Source: Leptospira andrefontaineae
GTDB lineage: Bacteria; Spirochaetota; Leptospiria; Leptospirales; Leptospiraceae
DNA length: 64,000 nt
NCBI RefSeq assembly: GCF_004770105.1
Contig: NZ_RQEY01000010.1
Span: forward strand, 310,001-374,000
Direction of reading: 5' to 3'
Shown: positions 9,671 through 18,833 of the stretch, piece by piece
Position numbering within the stretch: position 1 is the first letter of the stretch
Layout of the letters: each line of letters starts with the position of its first letter
Position numbers and translations under genes: made by a program
The notes under the pieces: generated by a model
Seen by the model: the letters and a program-made list of their open reading frames with translations, nothing else
What the model was told of the DNA's origin: nothing
Databases searched by the model: none

Positions 9671-11233
9671 TTAGCCTTGGGATTTCAGCGCCTTTTTTAA
9701 AAGTTCTTCTAAGTCTCTTCCGTAGAGTACCGAGAGTCTGGACGGATTATCCGCCAAAAATCTGCGAGCGCCTTCTGTGAAGTCCGCGTCTCCTATGATA
9801 AACGCCTTGTCCAAAGCCATATCTTTTACCTGGCCCAAGGTATCTCTCAAGAATATGTCAGAAATTTTAGCGTCCTTCCATTTTCTGAATTTAAAAAGTG
9901 CACGGGTTTCTTTATCAGTTTTATTCAGACCTTGGAAATTGACTCCGTCCCCTTCTTTGTTTGGGATCTCTCTACTCACCGTATAATTCAGAGCGAGAAC
10001 CACTTTCACGCATAGGTTTTTGAAATCCACACCCTTCAAGGACCTATAATGATCCATGGCGCTGATCCCTATCTTATTCACATCGATTACGATCTTATTA
10101 CCTTCTTCGTCTATAATACCTTTGATATGGAAGGACTTAGAAGATTTTAAACCTGAGATCTCATAATAACGTTCTACTGGAAATAGTTCTGTGAATAATT
10201 TTCCGAGTTCTTGCTCAGGAAGAAATCCGCTCTTGGAAACTTTTCCGAGTTCTAATCTTTTAGTTTCAACCTGGTATTTATAATTTGCAAGTTCAATGAT
10301 ACGATCGTCGTCTACTCTCTCGGATTCCGCCTCGATCAGATATTCGCTGGCATCTTCTAATCTTCCCATATGAACTGCGATGAGTGAGAAGTGGAAATCG
10401 GAGTCTATCATCTCTTGTTTCCATCCGTTATTTCTCGCAATCTCCATACAAAGCCTTGCGTGTTTTAGAGCTTCGTTCCAATTCCCTTTGAGTATGAATT
10501 CCAACATGATGAATTGGAATAATGTGTAACGAACATATTCGTCTGTGACAACATCTACCACAGAGTTTGCTACACGGATCGCCTCATCATGTTCTCCTGC
10601 TCTTGATAAAGAAACAGCGTATAAAAAACCACCTACGGAAGAAGTCGGATCTTCTTCGAATGCTTTTTGGAAATACGATTTCGGATCGCCTTTCCTTAAG
10701 ATCCCTGCAACCACACCTTTTCCTAAGAGTAATGCAGGCATTTTGATCTTCTCATCCGGAATCCTGGAAAGGAACTTATCTGCGATCCCAAATTCTTTTT
10801 GCCCGATTGCCATAAAACCGATTCGGATACAAGCTTCTAGATTATCCGGGTCCACTGAAAGAGTATCCGAGTAATGGAATACCGCTTCTTCATATAGATC
10901 TTGTTGGTAATATATATCCGCGAGACGATTGGAAACTGCTACTTCTGAAATTTCCTTATCGAAGCTTCCGATCTTTTTGATCTTATCTAAATGTTTTGCT
11001 TCGTTATTATAATCGCCCTCCATAGCGTAAATTTTCGCCATGATAAAATGAGCCCGAGTGTTAGATGGATTGGAATCTAGAATATCTCGGATGAGGATAC
11101 GAGAGTCGACGTAATTTCCCATAGCCGCCAAAGCTAGAGCTTTCTCAAATGAATCCTTTTTGGATTGAATGAGAAAAGAACCTGCCGCGACGATCAGGAT
11201 GATTCCAGCTGCTACGAGAATTACAAAGATCAT
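9671..11233 (-). CDS. Membrane-anchored TPR protein with degenerate Mrr-like C-terminus
   Basis: One N-terminal membrane helix (residues 2-23) is followed by TPR-like helical repeats to about residue 330, for example [37 protein letters not shown] units. The last 110 residues follow the layout of Mrr-type restriction endonuclease domains: GDG at 428-430, a beta strand ending in Lys/Arg-Trp at 448-452, a GQVKDM helix, then [12 protein letters not shown] and a final Leu-rich helix. In active Mrr domains the strand carries QxK; here the residues are K448 and R450, so catalysis is doubtful. The protein probably has a scaffolding role at the membrane. Confidence 0.8.
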   Translation of the reverse strand: MIFVILVAAGIILIVAAGSFLIQSKKDSFEKALALAAMGNYVDSRILIRDILDSNPSNTRAHFIMAKIYAMEGDYNNEAKHLDKIKKIGSFDKEISEVAVSNRLADIYYQQDLYEEAVFHYSDTLSVDPDNLEACIRIGFMAIGQKEFGIADKFLSRIPDEKIKMPALLLGKGVVAGILRKGDPKSYFQKAFEEDPTSSVGGFLYAVSLSRAGEHDEAIRVANSVVDVVTDEYVRYTLFQFIMLEFILKGNWNEALKHARLCMEIARNNGWKQEMIDSDFHFSLIAVHMGRLEDASEYLIEAESERVDDDRIIELANYKYQVETKRLELGKVSKSGFLPEQELGKLFTELFPVERYYEISGLKSSKSFHIKGIIDEEGNKIVIDVNKIGISAMDHYRSLKGVDFKNLCVKVVLALNYTVSREIPNKEGDGVNFQGLNKTDKETRALFKFRKWKDAKISDIFLRDTLGQVKDMALDKAFIIGDADFTEGARRFLADNPSRLSVLYGRDLEELLKKALKSQG

Positions 11234-11303
11234 TTTTCGGAATTTCTGCTATTAACTAAATAAATGTTGGATAAAATCAAACGTTTTCAATATCCTGCTC
11301 CCG

Positions 11304-11828
11304 ATGGGAAGAATCACTTACCTGAGGTTTGCATTTTCCCTTTTTCTCCGGGACTGGATCACCAGTGTATTGCACGTCGTATTCTCGACGTTTTTCGCCT
11401 ACGGATTTATATTCGGATTTTTCTCCCTTCGTACGGAAAAAAGACCCACGGACATTTCTAGTATCGATCTATTTTTGAATTCTCCGTACTTGGTTTTATC
11501 TCTTTGTGCCCTTGCTTTAATTTTTATGAGCATTGTCCGGGTGATGACTCGTTCCGGGGATAACGGGATTATGATGGCTGTAGGCGGGAATAGACTGGGG
11601 GTCGTGCTCCTACAAACCGTAGAACTTTGGATCATCCACGGGATCGGGTTCTTATTGTCTTTAATTTTAAGTGTTTTTATCCCGATCGGAAAGTCAGAAT
11701 TGGTCTCTCCTCTGGACTATCTCTCTGGTTTGGGTGCAGAAGCCATTCTAATCGGCGGAGTCAGTGCACTTATAGCCTATTTGTACACCTTGGTTGACCC
11801 ATATAGGTCGATCCGGAGGGGAAAATGA
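11304..11828 (+). CDS. Short FtsX/MacB-like ABC permease
   Basis: This 174-residue membrane protein has about four transmembrane segments (about 13-35, 50-70, 95-122 and 137-158). The segment [14 protein letters not shown] ([20 protein letters not shown]) matches the coupling region of FtsX/MacB permeases, and the C-terminus [10 protein letters not shown] matches the family end. It is shorter than FtsX (about 300 residues) and lacks the large periplasmic domain of LolCE/MacB permeases. The stop overlaps the start of the ATPase gene as ATGA, so the two are clearly paired. The transported substrate is unknown. Confidence 0.8.
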   Translation: MGRITYLRFAFSLFLRDWITSVLHVVFSTFFAYGFIFGFFSLRTEKRPTDISSIDLFLNSPYLVLSLCALALIFMSIVRVMTRSGDNGIMMAVGGNRLGVVLLQTVELWIIHGIGFLLSLILSVFIPIGKSELVSPLDYLSGLGAEAILIGGVSALIAYLYTLVDPYRSIRRGK

Positions 11829-12490
11829 TCCTAAGGATTAATAATCTCTCCAGACATTACGGCTCCACCAAAGCAGTGAACGGGATCTCGTTCGATATCA
11901 ACCAATCCGACTATGTCGCGATCGTAGGACCTTCCGGTTCCGGAAAAACCACACTTCTTTCCATGATCACCGGTATGCTGTCCAGCAGCGCCGGAGAAAT
12001 TTACTTCGACACCTTAAAACTTTCCTCCATGAGCAAAGCGGAACTAGCTAGATTCAGAGCGAAAAACATAGGACTAATCTTCCAATTTTCGGAACTAGTT
12101 TCTCATCTAAGTGTAGAAGAGAATATTCTTCTTCCTGCATTATTAGTTGGAAAATTCGATGAACAAGAATATAGAGAAAAATGTGAATATCTGATCTCCA
12201 GTTTGAATCTTCATACAATACGAAACCAACTTCCAAGCAGTCTTTCCGGTGGACAGATCCAGATGGCTGCGATCGCAAGAGCACTCATCAACGAACCTGA
12301 AATGCTTCTTGCCGACGAACCTTCCGGTGACTTGGATCCAGAAAACAGTGAATTAGTACGTAAACTTCTCTCCGATTTTAATTCCAGAGGACTCACGATC
12401 TTACTCGTGACCCACGATATGAATCTTGCATTCGATGCAAAGACGATCTACGAAATGAGAGAAGGAAGTTTTACCAGAGTCGTTAAATGA
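11825..12490 (+). CDS. ABC transporter ATP-binding protein, LolD/MacB type
   Basis: This 221-residue ATPase powers the adjacent permease. Walker A is GPSGSGKT at 35-42, the signature is LSGGQ near residue 140, Walker B is [11 protein letters not shown], and the H-loop is VTHD. The sequence and length suit the LolD/FtsE/MacB group, which drives mechanotransmission rather than classic import. It overlaps the permease start and the ROK gene by four bases each (ATGA), so translation is coupled. It could extract lipoproteins, export peptides or regulate the cell wall; the sequence does not decide. Confidence 0.9.
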   Translation: MILRINNLSRHYGSTKAVNGISFDINQSDYVAIVGPSGSGKTTLLSMITGMLSSSAGEIYFDTLKLSSMSKAELARFRAKNIGLIFQFSELVSHLSVEENILLPALLVGKFDEQEYREKCEYLISSLNLHTIRNQLPSSLSGGQIQMAAIARALINEPEMLLADEPSGDLDPENSELVRKLLSDFNSRGLTILLVTHDMNLAFDAKTIYEMREGSFTRVVK

Positions 12491-13392
12491 GTTCTATCAT
12501 AGGCGTGGATATCGGCGCCCAAAGTATAAAAGCCTGTATTACTGATCCGTCCGGCAAAATTTTCTCTCAATCCGATCGAAAGACCGGACCGGAGATGGAT
12601 TCTAAACTTTTTTTATCTTCTCTGGAAGAACAGATCTCCGAATTGATCTCAGGTTCCACGGATCAAATAAAAGGTATTGGGCTTGGAAGTCCAGGACCAA
12701 TAGATAAAGAAAATGGAATATTGATCTCTTCTGCAAATCTTCCCTTATTAAAAAATGTTCCTCTAGTAGATTTCCTAAAGAAGAAGTTTAACGTTCCTGT
12801 GTATTACGATAATGATGCAAACTGTGCAGCATTAGGAGAGTATTGGTTTGGAGAAGGTAAAACTTCTTCCAATCTGATCGTTCTTACGTTGGGGACCGGA
12901 CTAGGCGGAGGATGGGTTTTCCAAGGAAAACTGTTCGATGGTTATCTTGGCAACTCTATGGAAGTAGGACATACTACGATCCATCCAGGCGGGGCCCTTT
13001 GCGGATGCGGACAAAGAGGATGTGCGGAAGCTTATTTTAGTGCGAGTGGATTCTCTTCTAGATTTTTTGAAAAAACAGGCTCAAAACTTTCAGATGTGGA
13101 AACTCTATTCGATCTGGCTTCTCAAGATCATAAGGAAGCAAATGAGATCTTAGAAGAAGGGATCGAAAGTTTAGCGCAACTCATTCGTAATCTAATCCAT
13201 CTACTCAATCCTGAGCATATTGTATTATCCGGAGGAATAGCTAAGTCCTATCCCTTTTTCGGAAAACGACTTGAAAACAGGGTGAGAGAAATCATATTTC
13301 CCATATTCAAAGAATACGTAAAGATACTTCCAGGTAAATCAGTCACTGGTGCACTGGGAGCAGCAAGTTTATGTTTGGATAATAAAACATGA
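12487..13392 (+). CDS. ROK-family sugar kinase
   Basis: This 301-residue protein starts with the ASKHA phosphate-1 motif ([11 protein letters not shown]) and has a second Gly-rich motif ([10 protein letters not shown]). It has the full ROK zinc motif: His in [11 protein letters not shown], followed by [10 protein letters not shown]. These features predict an ATP-dependent glucokinase or N-acetylmannosamine/GlcNAc-type kinase in the cytoplasm. There is no N-terminal helix-turn-helix, so it is an enzyme rather than a NagC-type repressor. It sits between the ABC ATPase and the HIT gene with four-base overlaps on both sides. Confidence 0.9.
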   Translation: MSSIIGVDIGAQSIKACITDPSGKIFSQSDRKTGPEMDSKLFLSSLEEQISELISGSTDQIKGIGLGSPGPIDKENGILISSANLPLLKNVPLVDFLKKKFNVPVYYDNDANCAALGEYWFGEGKTSSNLIVLTLGTGLGGGWVFQGKLFDGYLGNSMEVGHTTIHPGGALCGCGQRGCAEAYFSASGFSSRFFEKTGSKLSDVETLFDLASQDHKEANEILEEGIESLAQLIRNLIHLLNPEHIVLSGGIAKSYPFFGKRLENRVREIIFPIFKEYVKILPGKSVTGALGAASLCLDNKT

Positions 13393-13736
13393 CAGATTCC
13401 TGTATATTTTGCAAACTTATCAACAAAGAGATCCCGGCTAAGATCATCTTCGAGGATGAGAATCTATTAGCTTTTCATGATATTGCCCCCCAGGCTCCCA
13501 CTCATGTTCTGGTCATTCCTAAAAAACATATCGTAGACATAGACAAAACCAATGCAGAGGACAAGGCTCTTTTGGGAGAAATTTTATATAGAGCTACTGA
13601 AATCGCAAGATCTCTCGGACTCAATAAAGAAGGTTTCCGTATTGTGAATAATATGGGACTACTCGGCGGCCAAACAGTATTCCATCTACATTTCCATATA
13701 CTTGGTGGAAGACAAATGAAATGGCCTCCTGGCTGA
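13389..13736 (+). CDS. hinT: HIT-family nucleotide hydrolase (HinT-like)
   Basis: This histidine-triad protein of the HinT/PKCI branch hydrolyses purine nucleoside phosphoramidates and acyl-adenylates. The HxHxH triad is H99, H101 and H103, with H101 the expected nucleophile, and a C5-x2-C8 pair near the N-terminus fits the zinc-binding subgroup. The end KWPPG is the typical HinT tail. The 115-residue length is normal. It overlaps the ROK kinase gene by four bases. Confidence 0.93.
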   Translation: MTDSCIFCKLINKEIPAKIIFEDENLLAFHDIAPQAPTHVLVIPKKHIVDIDKTNAEDKALLGEILYRATEIARSLGLNKEGFRIVNNMGLLGGQTVFHLHFHILGGRQMKWPPG

Positions 13737-13759
13737 TCGATCTGTAACGAGGATCTATT

Positions 13760-14707
13760 TTGAAAAAATTATTACTCGGTATCGGGATCAGTGTTCTATC
13801 TCTGAGTTTTTTATTTTGGAATCTGGACCTTTCCGGTTTCTCTTCTATATTAGAAAGATGGAAACCGATCTTCTTAGTTCCGTTTTTTGTAGCGATTCTT
13901 TGGGGATTATATCTATTCTCTTGGAGATGGTATTTACTCTTAAATAAAAAAGTACCTTTCAAGACCGCACTTCTTTCTGCTTATATCGGAGTTGGAGCAA
14001 ATCAATTCCTACCTGCAAGAGGAGGAGATATTTTCCGTCTTTATCTTTGTAAAAAAGGAGACAATATAGGTTACGGAAGTTTGGTCAGTGGGATCTTTTT
14101 AGAAAAGGTCCTGGACTTCTCCTTTATATTCTGCGCAGGACTTGGTGCCCTTTTTATTTTAGGAGTCAACGGGTCCGAAACCAAAATACTATTTCCGCTT
14201 TTGGGAATTTTCGGGATCTTCTCCACTCTTGTAATCGTTCGTTTATTCCATAAACGTCTCATCTCCTTAGGAGAATTCCTATTTTCCAAAATAGGAAAAA
14301 AAGAATTTTTCTCGGAAAAATTAGCTCCACAGATCTCAGAGCTTGGAAGTTTTTTAACTTTTCGTAATGTTTTTAGTTACGGGGTTTTGACGGCTGGCAC
14401 ATGGCTTTTAGGTTATGCGATCCATTACACTCTTCTTCAATATTTAGTTGGGATCCATTTAAGCCCTTTAGAAACAGTATTTATCATGTTTTGCGGAGCA
14501 GTAGGAGTAATGGTTCCATCTGCACCGTCTGGAGCAGGAGTATATCATGCTTCTATTACATCCGGATTTGTATTATTAGGCAGAGAAAGTTCGGAAGGTC
14601 TAGTATATGCAACCACAGTTCATTTAGGACAGATGGTTGCACTCGGGATCTTAACTGCTATACTTTATGTGTATTGGTCTTTTACTGAAAAAGAAAAAGC
14701 CAGATAA
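13760..14707 (+). CDS. Flippase-like integral membrane protein (UPF0104/AglD family)
   Basis: This 315-residue polytopic protein resembles the membrane domain shared by AglD and the N-terminal half of lysylphosphatidylglycerol synthase MprF. Family cues are [17 protein letters not shown], where the P-x-R-x-G-D element is highly conserved, and the late [12 protein letters not shown] loop. Without an MprF catalytic domain it is usually annotated as a lipid flippase-like protein of unknown substrate. Translation begins at TTG 13760 after an ACGAGGAT site. It follows hinT by 23 bases and probably ends that transcript. Confidence 0.85.
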   Translation: MKKLLLGIGISVLSLSFLFWNLDLSGFSSILERWKPIFLVPFFVAILWGLYLFSWRWYLLLNKKVPFKTALLSAYIGVGANQFLPARGGDIFRLYLCKKGDNIGYGSLVSGIFLEKVLDFSFIFCAGLGALFILGVNGSETKILFPLLGIFGIFSTLVIVRLFHKRLISLGEFLFSKIGKKEFFSEKLAPQISELGSFLTFRNVFSYGVLTAGTWLLGYAIHYTLLQYLVGIHLSPLETVFIMFCGAVGVMVPSAPSGAGVYHASITSGFVLLGRESSEGLVYATTVHLGQMVALGILTAILYVYWSFTEKEKAR

Positions 14708-14731
14708 AGCCTAACCGTTTTTCTTGAACGA

Positions 14732-15160
14732 TTATGGAGATTCCGGTTTTGAGATTTTTTCCAAATTCTCGCAACCTGGCACTCCTAGTCTTGGGCCTCT
14801 TTCTCCTTTAAAAGGTTCGCAAGTGGTGGTTTCCAATCCTACTATACAAGCTTCGAAGGAAGCAACAGTCTCTTCGGTTAACTCTTTCTTTGCAGACTTT
14901 CTTTGCTCCCTAGCCGTATCGAAACTCTCCTTAAAATAAGAAATACATCCTTCTTCGGATTGCATAAAAATAGGAAGAGTCGCCCTATATTGGGGAGGTA
15001 TCTTTGCGATATCGTCCTTACTACACTCAATCATTTTAGAACAAAGCGCTTTCTGGAACCGAGGAGCTAATGCCATAATTTTGTCTTCAGGAGATTTCGA
15101 ACAAGAAATCATAAGGACAATTCCGGTGAGGAATAGTATTAAAACTCTAATATGTATCAT
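14732..15160 (-). CDS. Cysteine-containing Leptospira lipoprotein
   Basis: I start at the ATG at 15160, which places a clean leader (IHIRVLILFLTGIVLM) before a lipobox with Cys at about residue 20 (LMISC). The mature part is helical and carries several paired cysteines (ALCSKMIEC, EGC, EAC, TTCEPF, PGC), suggesting disulfides. It resembles a family of small leptospiral lipoproteins that I recall as TIGR04454; this recollection is unchecked. The function is unknown. It converges on the flippase-like gene. Confidence 0.75.
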   Translation of the reverse strand: MIHIRVLILFLTGIVLMISCSKSPEDKIMALAPRFQKALCSKMIECSKDDIAKIPPQYRATLPIFMQSEEGCISYFKESFDTAREQRKSAKKELTEETVASFEACIVGLETTTCEPFKGERGPRLGVPGCENLEKISKPESP

Positions 15161-15338
15161 TGGATACCTCAAAATAAATTTCCGACAAATTAGAAGACCA
15201 ACTTCGTTCGAAAATCCTTTTTCCACCTATTTCAGGTTTTATGAGATTTTTCTCCCTTTTTTGCGTCATATGTGTTTTGGAATGATTTTTTTATTTCCAA
15301 ATCTAATCCACATAGGTAATTTCTAAACCCGCTATTCT

Positions 15339-16625
15339 ATGGATAAATCTAAAAACGGAAAAAACTCCCGGGTGGTCATCACCGGTATCGGAGTCATTCT
15401 TCCGAACACTTTTTCAGTACAAGACTTTTGGACAAATCTTTCAGAGGGAAGATCCCAACTGGATTTTATCACTCGTTTCCCGACGGAAAACTTCCCGATC
15501 AAGGTCGCGGGAGAGATGAATACTTTCGATTGGAAGAAACATCTTCCTGATCTGAGCGATAAATATTCTAAAAATTATAATACGGAAACTCTAGCTTTAA
15601 TGGCTGCTATGGAAGAAGCCAATAAGGATGCAGGAATCACAAAGGGAGATTTACATCCTAGTAGAGTCGGTTTTATAGATTCTTCTTCCAGAGCTTCTAT
15701 GGCTTGGTGGGATTTCGCTTGGAGAAAGTATTTAGAAGAAAAGGATCATAACGTGTTCGATCGTTATTCCGTTCTAACTTCTATGGCTTCTAATCCTACT
15801 AACTTAACTGCGATTAACGCGAATATCCAAGGTTTCGTAACCACTGTGTCCGCAGCTTGTGTGGGTGGTCATCACGCAATTAGTTTATGTTACCAGGCAA
15901 TCAGAAAAGGCAGAGCGGAAGTTATGTATGCCGGCGGTCATGAATTCCCACTTCTGCAACCTTTGATGATGATGTATTCTGATCCGATGAGCCGGGTCAT
16001 GTCTTTAGAAAAAGATAATCCTAAAAAAGGGATTCGTCCTTATGATAAAAACAGGGACGGATTTTTATTAGGAGAAGGCGCAGTCGTTCTTGTAATGGAA
16101 AGATTGGACAGGGCATTACAAAGAGGAGCCAAGATCTATTCAGAAGTTTTGGGAACTTATAGTTATAATGAAGCAGACCACGCAATGAGAATGGACTTAA
16201 CAGGCAAAAAAGCCACTACCGGTCTCAGACATTTGATGAAGATCAGCGGACTTCGTTTGGGAGATATAGATTATTTCTGCGGACATGGAACTGCAACGCA
16301 TAATAATGATTTGGCGGAGAGCCGTGCAATCGGTCATTTATATGAGGGTCGTCCTAAATTCCATTGGGCGCCTGTAGGTTCTATTAAACCGATATTCGGT
16401 CATACATTTGGAGCTGCGGGAATTATCAATGTTGCTGCGACCTCGCTTATGTTGAAAAATCAAACTCTATGTCCGACAATTAATCTGGAGAATCCAGATC
16501 CTGAATGTGACCATGATCATGTCGCAGAAGGAGCCAGAAAGGCGAAAATCAGATATGCAATTTCCATGGCATTTGCGATCGGAAGCCAATCTTCATTCGT
16601 AAGTTTGGCGGCTCCGGAATTTTGA
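15339..16625 (+). CDS. Beta-ketoacyl-ACP synthase, FabF-like
   Basis: This 428-residue condensing enzyme has a complete Cys-His-His set: C174 (SAACVGG), His in CGHGTATHNND, and His in KPIFGHTFGAAG. It should condense malonyl-ACP with an acyl primer. The active-site context differs from housekeeping FabF (TACAT/S), so it may serve a specialised fatty-acid or polyketide-like product instead of bulk synthesis. It is followed after seven bases by a SiaB-like kinase gene, an unusual partner. An SDR, thioesterases and a KAS III gene lie within 8 kb. Confidence 0.88.
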   Translation: MDKSKNGKNSRVVITGIGVILPNTFSVQDFWTNLSEGRSQLDFITRFPTENFPIKVAGEMNTFDWKKHLPDLSDKYSKNYNTETLALMAAMEEANKDAGITKGDLHPSRVGFIDSSSRASMAWWDFAWRKYLEEKDHNVFDRYSVLTSMASNPTNLTAINANIQGFVTTVSAACVGGHHAISLCYQAIRKGRAEVMYAGGHEFPLLQPLMMMYSDPMSRVMSLEKDNPKKGIRPYDKNRDGFLLGEGAVVLVMERLDRALQRGAKIYSEVLGTYSYNEADHAMRMDLTGKKATTGLRHLMKISGLRLGDIDYFCGHGTATHNNDLAESRAIGHLYEGRPKFHWAPVGSIKPIFGHTFGAAGIINVAATSLMLKNQTLCPTINLENPDPECDHDHVAEGARKAKIRYAISMAFAIGSQSSFVSLAAPEF

Positions 16626-16632
16626 GGGGTAT

Positions 16633-17172
16633 ATGCAGTTATCAAAACAATATAATGTTCTTAAAAGGACCGGAGTAGCTCTTCTTTATAAAGGGCCTTT
16701 TTCGGAGACTACCATTTCTTCTTTAAATGATCTTCTAAAAGAAAAGTTAGAAGGAGAAAAGAAGAAGAATCGTATCCTTACAGTGTTTGTAGAAATGGCT
16801 CAGAATGTTGCTCACTACTCGATTGAAAGAGATGAAAAAAGTGGGATTGGCATTTTAGTTTTAAGAAGAAAGGCTCATAACTGGGAACTCAATTGCGGAA
16901 ATGCAATCACTCAAGAACAAGCTACATACTTAAAAGGTAAAATAGAGGAAGTTAAAAAACTTTCCCAAGAAGAACTCAAACAAAGATACAATGAACAAAT
17001 CCGTTCCGATAGACCTGAAAAAAGTAAGGGTGCCGGTTTAGGTTTTTTTGAAATAGCAAGAAAATCGGATATGCCTTTGGTATATCAATTAGAGGAGGCG
17101 GACAACGGGGATCTATTCTTCCGATTGACCGCCCGATTTCTGTTAGAAGGCGCCTATTCTTCCGGCTTATGA
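16633..17172 (+). CDS. SiaB-family protein kinase (DUF6272), stand-alone paralogue
   Basis: This 179-residue protein is clearly related to the SiaB-like protein at 28803-29354. Both share an EMAQN/ELAQN helix followed by HYS, a middle block (GILVLRR or GILIVRE), an SxEEL.x.YxxQxRSxRPExSKGAG segment and an (F/I)(E/D)IARKS motif. SiaB kinases have a histidine-kinase-like ATP fold and phosphorylate SiaC on Thr. No SiaC is adjacent here; instead the gene follows a ketoacyl synthase with a GAGGGG ribosome site. It faces a PP2C phosphatase across a hairpin. The substrate is unknown. Confidence 0.85.
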   Translation: MQLSKQYNVLKRTGVALLYKGPFSETTISSLNDLLKEKLEGEKKKNRILTVFVEMAQNVAHYSIERDEKSGIGILVLRRKAHNWELNCGNAITQEQATYLKGKIEEVKKLSQEELKQRYNEQIRSDRPEKSKGAGLGFFEIARKSDMPLVYQLEEADNGDLFFRLTARFLLEGAYSSGL

Positions 17173-17179
17173 GTGCCAA

Positions 17180-17199
17180 GCGGAGTGGCAACCCTCCGC
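17180..17199. terminator. Hairpin between convergent genes
   Basis: A six-base GC-rich stem (GCGGAG/CTCCGC) with an eight-base loop lies between the stops of the SiaB-like kinase and the PP2C phosphatase. It lacks a good T-run on either strand, so termination is plausible but not certain. Confidence 0.4.
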
Positions 17200-17210
17200 G
17201 ATATTAACAT

Positions 17211-17975
17211 TCAAACTGAATCTATTTTGATGATCACGATCGTATGATTGTCTCTAGTCAGCCTTAGATTCGCTTCTTCCGAAAGGATCCTGCAAGTTTC
17301 TCTTAGATCCTCATGTTCTCTCATGATCTTTTCTATTTGATCTATGTTTAAGACCTCGGTGAGACCATCCGTGCAGATCAGTATAAAATCTCCCGGAGAT
17401 AATTTTCCTGAATAATCGAATGTATCAACTTCTATACTTTTAGTTCCACCGCCGATACAACTTGTCAAAAGATTTCGGCCATAACTGGAACCCAACTCTT
17501 CTCCAATATTATGATCTACTGTTACCTTACTAAGTCCCTCTTTAGTAAGATGATAGAGTCGGCTGTCTCCTACATTAAAGATCCAGGATTTTCTTTTTCC
17601 CAAAAGACAACCAACTAAAGTAGTTCCCATTTTTGGTTTTCCTATGGATTCTCCGTAGGCATTAACTTCATTATTAATTTTACGGATTAGGTTCTTCCAA
17701 CCGGAAGATGGTAATTCTTCGATGGGACGGATCGCTTTTTCCATCCATGCAAGTTTTTCTAAAGCGACTCTACTTGCGATCTCTCCCGCTTCATGTCCAC
17801 CAAGGCCGTCAGCTAAGGCAAATAATCCGGAATATTGTTCCGTATCTAATTCACGAACAGTATCAGATTCTCCATGAGTTTGGCCGCAGACCAAACTATC
17901 TAATGCCAAAAAAGAATCTTCGTTATGTGAACGAAAGTTTCCCTTGTCAGTGATTGCATAATACCGGAGTTTCAT
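17211..17975 (-). CDS. PP2C-family serine/threonine phosphatase
   Basis: This 254-residue soluble phosphatase has the metal-binding Asp motifs of the family: NEDSF near residue 20, ADGLGGHEAGEIAS, a GT(T/S)-type core (MGTTLVGCL), the central Asp in FNVGDSRLY, CTDGLTEVL, and the last acidic motif RDNHTIVII. It would dephosphorylate Ser/Thr proteins with Mn or Mg. The size is that of bacterial Stp/PrpC enzymes. It converges on the stand-alone SiaB-like kinase gene, so the two might act on the same target; that is inference only. Confidence 0.93.
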   Translation of the reverse strand: MKLRYYAITDKGNFRSHNEDSFLALDSLVCGQTHGESDTVRELDTEQYSGLFALADGLGGHEAGEIASRVALEKLAWMEKAIRPIEELPSSGWKNLIRKINNEVNAYGESIGKPKMGTTLVGCLLGKRKSWIFNVGDSRLYHLTKEGLSKVTVDHNIGEELGSSYGRNLLTSCIGGGTKSIEVDTFDYSGKLSPGDFILICTDGLTEVLNIDQIEKIMREHEDLRETCRILSEEANLRLTRDNHTIVIIKIDSV

Positions 17976-18071
17976 CTTTTTTTTGACCGGAAAAACCGTT
18001 TACAATTTTCGAAACGGAATTACGCAATTTTGACTCATCCAAACTTTCCTACAAGAAAAAATATTACGTTT

Positions 18072-18833
18072 TTATTTAGCAGTATAGCCGCCATCCACAG
18101 GAAGCGCCACGCCGGTAATAAAGGAAGATTCTTCGGAACATAACCAAACTGCCGCCTTAGCGACCTCACTCGGTTCAGAAAGCCGATTGACCGGATGTAA
18201 TCTGGTAATTTTTTTCTCCGCTTCTTTCGGATCAGACGAAGAATTAAATAATCCTTCTAACATTTCTGTTCGAATAAATCCCGGACAAACTGCGTTCACT
18301 CTGATCTTTTTTTCTGCGTATTCTAATGCTGCGGATTTTGTGAGCCCAACTACTCCATGTTTTGCTGCGGAATATGGAGCCACCTTCCAATCTGCTCCGA
18401 CCAATCCCGCGATAGAAGAAACATTTACGATAGAACCCCCTCCTCTTTTCAAAAGAAGTTCTATTTCATGTTTCATACAAAGCCAAGTGCCTTTTAGATC
18501 CACTGCGATCACCTTATCCCAAACTTTTTCCGGGTATTGATGCAGATCAGTTGCGAGTCCTCCGACCGCAGCATTATTCACTGCATAGTCCAGGCCTCCG
18601 AATTCAGACTCGACTTTTTGTACTAATTCTTTTACTTGAGAATCGTCGGATACATCACATCGGAAGAACTTTACATTTCCTCCCAATTTGGAAATTTCCT
18701 CTTCGGTTTTTTTTCCTTCTTCTTCTCTTCTTCCGCAGAATATTACCTTTGCACCTCTGGAAACAAATTCCAGTACGATTGCTTTTCCGATCCCTGCGTT
18801 CCCGCCCGTAACTAATGCAACCTTATCTTTCAT
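18072..18833 (-). CDS. Short-chain dehydrogenase/reductase
   Basis: This is a classical NAD(P)-dependent SDR of 253 residues. The cofactor motif is TGGNAGIGKAI, followed by NNAAVGG, the catalytic Ser in VNVSSIAGL, and the YxxxK pair in YSAAKHG. The C-terminus (FITGVALPVDGGYTAK) is typical of FabG-like 3-oxoacyl reductases. It is the last gene of a three-gene unit with two hotdog proteins, each joined by ATGA overlaps, which favours a role with acyl-CoA or acyl-ACP substrates. Confidence 0.9.
   Translation of the reverse strand: MKDKVALVTGGNAGIGKAIVLEFVSRGAKVIFCGRREEEGKKTEEEISKLGGNVKFFRCDVSDDSQVKELVQKVESEFGGLDYAVNNAAVGGLATDLHQYPEKVWDKVIAVDLKGTWLCMKHEIELLLKRGGGSIVNVSSIAGLVGADWKVAPYSAAKHGVVGLTKSAALEYAEKKIRVNAVCPGFIRTEMLEGLFNSSSDPKEAEKKITRLHPVNRLSEPSEVAKAAVWLCSEESSFITGVALPVDGGYTAK

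Noticed and set aside
11825..12490. Possible FtsE of an FtsEX pair
   Set aside because: The ATPase would fit, but the paired permease is far too short for FtsX and lacks its periplasmic loop, so the cell-division assignment is not supported.
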